This document shows positions 58,352-64,000 of a DNA stretch of 64,000 bases, one piece after another (the first letter of the stretch is position 1; each line of letters opens with the position of its first letter). Source of the DNA: Verpa conica (lineage: Eukaryota > Ascomycota > Pezizomycetes > Pezizales > Morchellaceae); the NCBI GenBank assembly GCA_033030425.1, contig JAUFSD010000002.1, positions 248,001 through 312,000 on the forward strand, read 5' to 3'. Under the pieces are notes generated by a model. The model saw nothing but the letters and a program-made list of their open reading frames with translations. It made no database searches and was not told where the DNA came from. The position numbers and the translations under genes are program-made.

Positions 58352-58633
58352 ATGGGGTTTTTCTGTATTGGGTCTAGGCTGAAGAAAGAGGAGGCTAAAG
58401 AACGTAAATTGCCGGCTATAAATCTCTGCAGTAAATGCAGAAAGAACTTTGCCGAGCGCGGAAGTAAATGTAGTACTTGTATGTGACTCTTGCTGTCTGT
58501 TTCTTTCTTTCTTTTTTTTGCTAATTTGATAAAATCAGGCTCCAAAACCGCTTGGGATGATGAAGATAAGAGGGTGAGGGATGCGGATATGAGAGCAATC
58601 CGGGAATGTCGGAAGAATCCTAAAAGGAGATAA
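58352..58633 (+). CDS. Small putative zinc-ribbon protein, 73 aa
   Basis: Two exons, 58352-58478 and 58539-58633, with a 60-bp intron; phases close to give 73 aa. Both exons are too short to stand out as ORFs. The protein reads MGFFCIGSRLKKEEAKERKL, then LCSKCRKNFAERGSKC, and STC completed by splicing, giving two CxxC pairs 11 residues apart as in a zinc ribbon or treble-clef knuckle. The tail is helical and charged (TAWDDEDKRVRDADMRAI, RECRKNPKRR). Donor gtatgt and a T-rich tract before the acceptor are good. Function unknown; nucleic-acid or protein binding is a guess. Without transcript data it could still be a chance model. Confidence 0.6.
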
Positions 58634-59709
58634 CGTAAAGTATGATATGGGGTATGTGCTGAACTCTTTTTCTGAGTCTGAATAGCAGTATCTGGGGTGG
58701 GAGAGGGGGGGGGGGGGTTAGAGAAGGGGAATTTTCGGGTAGTTTAGCTTGGTTTCTTTGTACCTTTACGGGTCCAGTTGAAGAAATCTATGCACTTATA
58801 TAGGGAATCTGATTTTTCTTTTCTACAAGGGACTATAAGAAGATACATAAATATTTAACATCTGTCATTTTGAGAGGCGGGCTTAAGCAGCCTCTGGAAT
58901 AGGGTTCGGTAAAGCCACAGTTCTAATGTTTTATTTTTACTTCATAATTTCAAGTCTTCTATCCTAGTTATTTATGCACAAATTTCTTCCATAATTAGGA
59001 CTCACGGGCAAGAATAGCAAGTTATAGAGTGACTAGAGTTCCTGGATTGAAAGGGTCTCATGCTTCTGGGTGGAGCAGGGCGTTTGTAAGGCATATTACG
59101 CAGATAGTGTCGAGTAATGGAGCTGCTCGCTCTTTTACCTCAATAGAGGATTAGTTCAACTACTGTGGTTTGACTAAATATAGTAGTGAAGCAGAAAGTG
59201 ATAGTAGGTCAGAGACTAGACAGGAGGTGGAGTCCAATAGTATGTAGTAGGAACGCCAAGACTATGCTATACTACACCAAAACACGAAATGAGAGGGGCT
59301 ACATGTACTTCGGACACCGAAAGTCAGTGTTAAGTGGCCATATTTGATATACCGATTATCTTGTTTCCCAGACTTCAAATGTATTGGAAGCAGATATCTA
59401 TAGGTCATCCTATGTAGTTGACCTCCTTGGGTTATGTGCTCTACAATTCATCACTCACTACCCTCTTCACAAAGACTCATTCATAGAAGAGAAGTAATCA
59501 TAGGTACCATAATACATCCAAATTTCCTTCTCTCCTCCTCCAAACCAAACCCTACTCTTCTCGCTAAAAAGAACGCCGTGCCACGTGCAATCACAAAAAA
59601 AAAGAGAATTTAAACCACCGATACAAACAGAAATGGTGTAGCTCAAACCAAGACAGGGAGAGCCCCGATGGTAAGAATGATGACTCAAACAAATAAGAAA
59701 CGCCCCAAA
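58634..59709. other. Convergent intergenic region
   Basis: Contains a run of 13 G at 58705-58717 and AT-rich sequence between convergent 3' ends. No gene supported. Confidence 0.5.
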
Positions 59710-62458
59710 TCAAGCCTAGTAAACAATTTGTTAGTCCACTGCCTCTAGAAAGATTGACGAGGAGAATTAACGGGAGCGGTGAACATACCAGATACTTATA
59801 AGTCTGTCTCTCCCCCTCAACCCTTGCCAGATACTCTCTATCCATCAAACTTTCGACCCTCTTTTTAATCATCGTCACATCTGGGTTAAACCTTGACTTG
59901 AGCTGACTTATGACCTCGCTCACAAGTTCCGCATGACTTAACACTTTCCTCTGTTTCATGATCCTCACCACCGCAGCCTCAATCTGGTGCGCCCGAGTTT
60001 CGTCTACCTTATCACTCGTGTCCTTTCGCTCCTTCTCATTCTCTGCCCGGTTCGCAGATACCATACCAACCTTTATACGTGTAAATTTCGACGTGAAGGA
60101 CTCGTTAATGGCAAACATGTCAGTGGGGCGCACATCCTTAGTCGGGGGCGTTTTACGGAGGATACGGGTTTTTGGGACGACAGCTAGGGATTGAAGGGTA
60201 CGAATTAGTTCGGATTGGGGGATGGATGTTATTGTTTGTAGATCCTTCATTAATATTAGTAATTGGTAGCTTTAGATGATCCGGAGAAGGGGATATACCC
60301 CAAATGATATTGACTCCCCAGATGGAACATTATTGAAAGCCAATAACACAACCATTGCATAAGTAGACACGTTCAATTCCTTTTTTGCGCCTTTAAATGT
60401 TGTCTTCAAATCCGCATTCCCCATATTTGCCTGCCAGCTCAACTTCCGCCCGCTGTGTCGGCCTAGGTAATACGCCGTGAAACTCTCTTTCAGCGCTTCC
60501 AGCTCAGGAGGAAAAGAACAAGTTTGCATGCCATCCGCACCCATACTTGCCATTGGCCAAAAGGTTGATGTAAGAACATTAACAGTCAAGTCTATCTTTT
60601 TGACCCTATCGTCACCGTCTTCCTTGTTCTGCAGCTGCTTTTTGAATTCTGAGGTCATCTCGTCGGATATGTTCATGTCCTTGAACATTCCCTCGAGTTT
60701 GTTTGTGAATGCAACACCAACTTCCATTTTGAGCTTTCCAATCATTTGTTTTTCTGCGTCTTGAGACACGGATCGATTCATGAGTAGACGACGGCTCAAA
60801 TGCTTCTTGTAGTAACGCTCGAAAACGTCTTTGTCGTTTATATAGCGGAAGAGGGTGATAGCTTTATCAAGCACTGCGTCCACTTCCACCTCCGACTTCC
60901 CCTTAAGCCCTTTCCGAAGGTTATCGTCTATGAAGAGCGACATGTATTCCGGAGATCGGGTGAATAAATTTATGAACTCTTTGAAAGCGCGGGTCATGGA
61001 GGCTTGGATACCCTTGTCCTCATCGAATGACCTTGTCCAGACCCGCTCATACTTATCCTTCAGTGCGATTACCTCGTCAACCCACCGAATTGCAATAACT
61101 GTGAGGTTATTGGCTGCTTTATCTTCACTTGCGGCTGCAGCACCAGAACTCTTTGCGTCACCGTTCTCTGGGGGTGCTGCTACTGGAGAGCCTGAGGGAT
61201 TGGCACTCTTGTTAATTTCTTTCCCTAGCTCTACTAATCGTAAACACAACATAGTCTTAAGGTCTGTTTTTTCCGGATCTACTCGCGTGATGAGTCTGTA
61301 TACGAGCTTCAGGTCGTCAAAGCGGTCGTTGTCGAGCATAAAACGTAGTCCTGAGTCCATATCCATTACTTCCTTGATATTATTCTTAATCATTTCCCGC
61401 TCGACCACTTGACGGATCTTGGGTTCCGACAGTGTGGAGAGAGTGTCATGGGAGCGGGAGTATTCCTCTTGAAGTCGCTTGTCTGTTTTTCGGAGATAGG
61501 TGGCGGCATCACATTCTCGGAGGAGCCGTTGACCTTCCAGCCTATAGAATTCTCCGGAAGCACTTAAAAATTCACCTAGCGTAGATTTATTAGTACGTAA
61601 TTGGTATCGGAGAAATAGTAGAAGGCCTACCCTCAAAACTAGTTAAGTATACTTTCTCATTCTCATTCTCATCTTCGTTCTCATAGAGTGCTTCAAGCAT
61701 ATAGACGCAGGACCTGATTGTGGCATGATTAATGATGTCACCATCCCTCTCCATCTTAATCTGGTCGAGAATAACAGTGTTCAAGGCCTTGCCGATGTTG
61801 TACTGTGGATTTCGTAGGATGTGATCTCTGAAGAGTCCCATACAGGTAACGTATATCGAAGGAATCTTGTGGTCTGCACAAAACACCCGATCCTATCCAT
61901 GTCCTCAAAATCAGTAACAGAGACTCCTTCACTCCCAAGGAAAGATGAGTGCAAACCATATACATCAACACATCCTTCATCATCCCCATACACAGTTGAT
62001 GATCCTCCCATACTGCCTTTAGCCTATCCAGAAACTTATCTCCCCCAATTCGTTTCTCCACACTTGCAGTTCCAAACGAGGCATTCCCTGTGACGATTGC
62101 ACTTGGGACTAGAGGTTTTACATCCCGTACTGCCACAACCTTCAGGTGCTCCACTACCAGCTGCTTCACATTTGCGTAGAGATTCGGCCCGTGTTTTTTG
62201 AGCACAAGCTTATAGGCGTTTCGGTACAGCTCTTCGAACGATAGCCGGGATGCGTTCTTTGCGTGTATCTCACGGAGCGATTGAGAGAGTACATCCCAGT
62301 ACTCGTCAAAGTCGACGGGATCGGTCGCAAGACCCTGATTCACGCCGAAGCTATGTAAGTAATTGTTTCTTCCAACCCCACCACCTCTCCAAGCTACACC
62401 TAGAAGGAATGTAACTCACCCGTCGAGGGGGCCTAATCTTGCCACGGGTGCGGTTCAT
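59710..62458 (-). CDS. CUL3: Cullin-3, ubiquitin ligase scaffold
   Basis: Six exons in coding order: 62458-62400, 62350-61957, 61892-61631, 61575-60299, 60244-59789 and 59715-59710; phases close to give 817 aa. The start MNRTRGKIRPPRR is the Cul3-type N-terminus, and ASRLSFEELYRNAYKLVLKK is its first cullin helix. Later blocks include FYRLEGQRLLRECDAATYLR, a stretch FERYYKKHLSRRLL, FWPMASMG and the neddylation region IEAAVVRIMKQRKVLSHAEL. Cul3 binds BTB-domain adaptors at the N-terminus and Rbx1 at the C-terminus to form a ubiquitin ligase. The last exon is just Ala plus stop, giving the invariant ending YKYLA. A Ser/Ala/Gly-rich insert (about 360-390) is fungal-style. Confidence 0.93.
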
Positions 62459-63747
62459 GGTGTTTAGCGGATGATATTTTTGTGAAAAAACAAGAGAAGA
62501 TAGAAGATTTGGAGATGAAGCTCCAGAGTTGTTCTGCTAGAAGTTTCAGCGGTGGACTGGTTATTGAATGATTGAAGATGGCTGTGTTGAGGCCCCGGAT
62601 TGAAAGCCTATCGTCACTTGTTCAGGTTGTTAGGAGCTCATTCACCCACTCAGGTTGCATGCCAAGGCCCCCAAGAGTGTCTGGCCCCGCGCAAGCCGTG
62701 TTGGGAATAGTGTGGGGTTGGGAGCCTTGCGCTTATGAGTCGAACGTGCAGAGGCCAACCATCGTTACACAGGATCGTGACTGGGTCCTGGTTGCGGATA
62801 AAGAGTTGTGAAAATAAACTCTCAGCTTCAATTCAGGAGGCTGTAATCTTTGATCGCCTCTGAATATTACTAATTGGGGGTCGGTAGCCTTACAGTGGCC
62901 TTTTGCCACGCTGGATTTACACTGCAGAGTAAACAGTAGGTTTCATCTATCCTAAATTTACTACTTTATCAAACAACCCATGGGAAATTAAGTATATGGC
63001 ACAGAAATTCATGCACCATCACTCGGCCAAAGCATTACCCGGATGGTAAAACATGTCATAAATTAGTCTACACGTAAAGATAGCAAGTGATTAGAATTAC
63101 ATGTGCATGTAGGCAACCAATATCAACACATCTCCGATTATCCCCTTACTAAAACGTCATGAACCAATTCAGACCTCCCTATAATCTTAGTGGTAGCACT
63201 TCATTAGCCTAGGAGTGTAAATCTGTGAATGTTATTAATGAACTGAAATGCCAACAACACTCTTTTATAGCACTGTAATAGCGTCCTATAGCAAGTATGA
63301 CGGTCTCCGCCGTAGTAAACTATTAAAAAGACACTCCTACTAGGGGCTAAGGACGACTAAAAGTCTCACTGTTAATCCTTAGAATTCCCGTAGACAGCTA
63401 TATCGCCCAATACTACAGACTCAATTTCTTGTTTCCGAATACCGCGTTTGGCTTAGAGACCTTTTGCCCTAAGTCCGAACTAGTGTGTTGGGTCTATACA
63501 GATTTCGTAGCTTCCATTGCTATAGCCTTTCCAATAGCATAATAAGACCAGAAAACGAGATCTACGCAATACTCCAGCCATCTAGGTAGTTTGAATGATC
63601 TGGGTGGGGGGGGGGGTAATTGTCTAGAAATATCGCAACTAGAATGTCTGAGATTGTATTGTGATAAAACTACCTATCAAACGACGATTAGGTTTGAATA
63701 CGGTATCTACTAACACCTAGTTTGAGCCCATATTGACAGGAGTTGAC
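62459..63747. other. Intergenic
   Basis: The first ~350 bp should hold the CUL3 promoter; an ORF at 62572-62811 on the plus strand has no family signal. The rest is AT-rich with a run of 11 G at 63606-63616. Confidence 0.5.
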
Positions 63748-64000
63748 TTAGAACGCTATAGCTTGCAGAGAATGTATACTACTTGAATACCAAGCAGCTG
63801 TGGCAGTGATAGGCACAGGAGGTTGAACACATCCGGCTTGGCAACAGCCCGTCCCCACGTGACCTTCTTTGTCAGTATCAACTGGCCTGACACCAGGCGC
63901 GTTGCAGCTCCACGCCACGAGATGGGAGCCAGGAACGCAGAGATACTCATCTACCGTATCAACACACAAGACGGAGACGGAGAGACGACATAGGACGAAA
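63748..64000 (-). CDS. Possible cysteine-rich reading frame cut by the window edge
   Basis: One minus-strand frame is open from the window end to a stop at 63748-63750 (84 codons visible). It is G+C-richer than its surroundings and encodes seven cysteines, including LCVPGSHLVAWSC and GTGCCQAGCVQPPVP. The start and most of the protein, if real, lie outside the window. Alternative frames are also open in part, so this may be chance. No family recognised. Confidence 0.3.
   Translation of the reverse strand, partial: FVLCRLSVSVLCVDTVDEYLCVPGSHLVAWSCNAPGVRPVDTDKEGHVGTGCCQAGCVQPPVPITATAAWYSSSIHSLQAIAF

Noticed and set aside
59591..59788. Hydrophobic C-terminal extension of cullin-3
   Set aside because: It is readthrough of the last intron; splicing restores the conserved YKYLA ending.
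62572..62811. 79-codon plus-strand ORF upstream of CUL3
   Set aside because: No domain, lies in the expected promoter, and no support beyond an open frame.
1..64000. CRISPR arrays, operons or phage elements
   Set aside because: No regularly spaced repeats or prokaryotic gene organisation; the DNA is clearly eukaryotic nuclear.

Overview
The window is nuclear DNA from a filamentous ascomycete. Genes are monocistronic, mostly split by short GT-AG introns (about 40-80 bp, a few to ~310 bp), and lie in long AT-rich spacers. RCR-type, eisosome, Atg22, MICOS and Mediator genes all have Pezizomycotina-like forms. A finer placement (for example Orbiliomycetes) is only a guess. I rebuilt split genes by joining exons on reading phase and family conservation; every joined model given here closes in phase.

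Layout. 1.3-3.4 kb: an F-box protein (+). 4.6-5.7 kb: an eisosome Pil1/Lsp1 protein (-). 7.5-18.4 kb: an accessory-like stretch with a 279-aa orphan, two small secreted proteins sharing a cysteine framework (the orphan carries part of it), an Asn/Pro-repeat protein (-), an atypical short-chain dehydrogenase-like protein and a membrane-anchored fucose-lectin-like protein. 18.7-24.1 kb: the translesion polymerase scaffold REV1 (-), rebuilt as five exons and 1678 aa, with a chromodomain between the BRCT and polymerase domains. 25.5-26.2 kb: an RCR-type membrane protein (+). 26.2-30.4 kb: gene-free. 30.4-31.2 kb: a small probable START/SRPBCC-like protein and an intron-containing tRNA-Asn. 31.9-35.2 kb: two divergent orphan genes. 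35.6-37.7 kb: ATG22. 40.6-43.0 kb: a pyranose-2-oxidase-like flavoenzyme with a long extra N-terminus. 43.4-44.2 kb: MICOS subunit MIC26/27. 44.8-47.8 kb: Mediator MED14 (-). 47.8-53.2 kb: a 5.4-kb gene desert. 53.2-57.3 kb: a CWF19L1/Drn1 homologue and RTG2. 58.4 kb: a 73-aa putative zinc-ribbon protein. 59.7-62.5 kb: cullin-3 (-). The right edge may clip a cysteine-containing reading frame.

How the genes fit together. Most recognisable genes are single-copy housekeeping functions: DNA damage tolerance, transcription, RNA lariat turnover, ubiquitin ligation, mitochondrial cristae, vacuolar efflux and retrograde signalling. No biosynthetic cluster or complete transposon is visible. The strongest leads are the chromodomain inside REV1, the three-gene cysteine-framework family at 7.5-18.4 kb, the N-terminal extension of the pyranose-oxidase-like enzyme, the two orphan genes at 32-35 kb, and a long hairpin at 10.1 kb. 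No database search was possible; family names rest on motif recognition.
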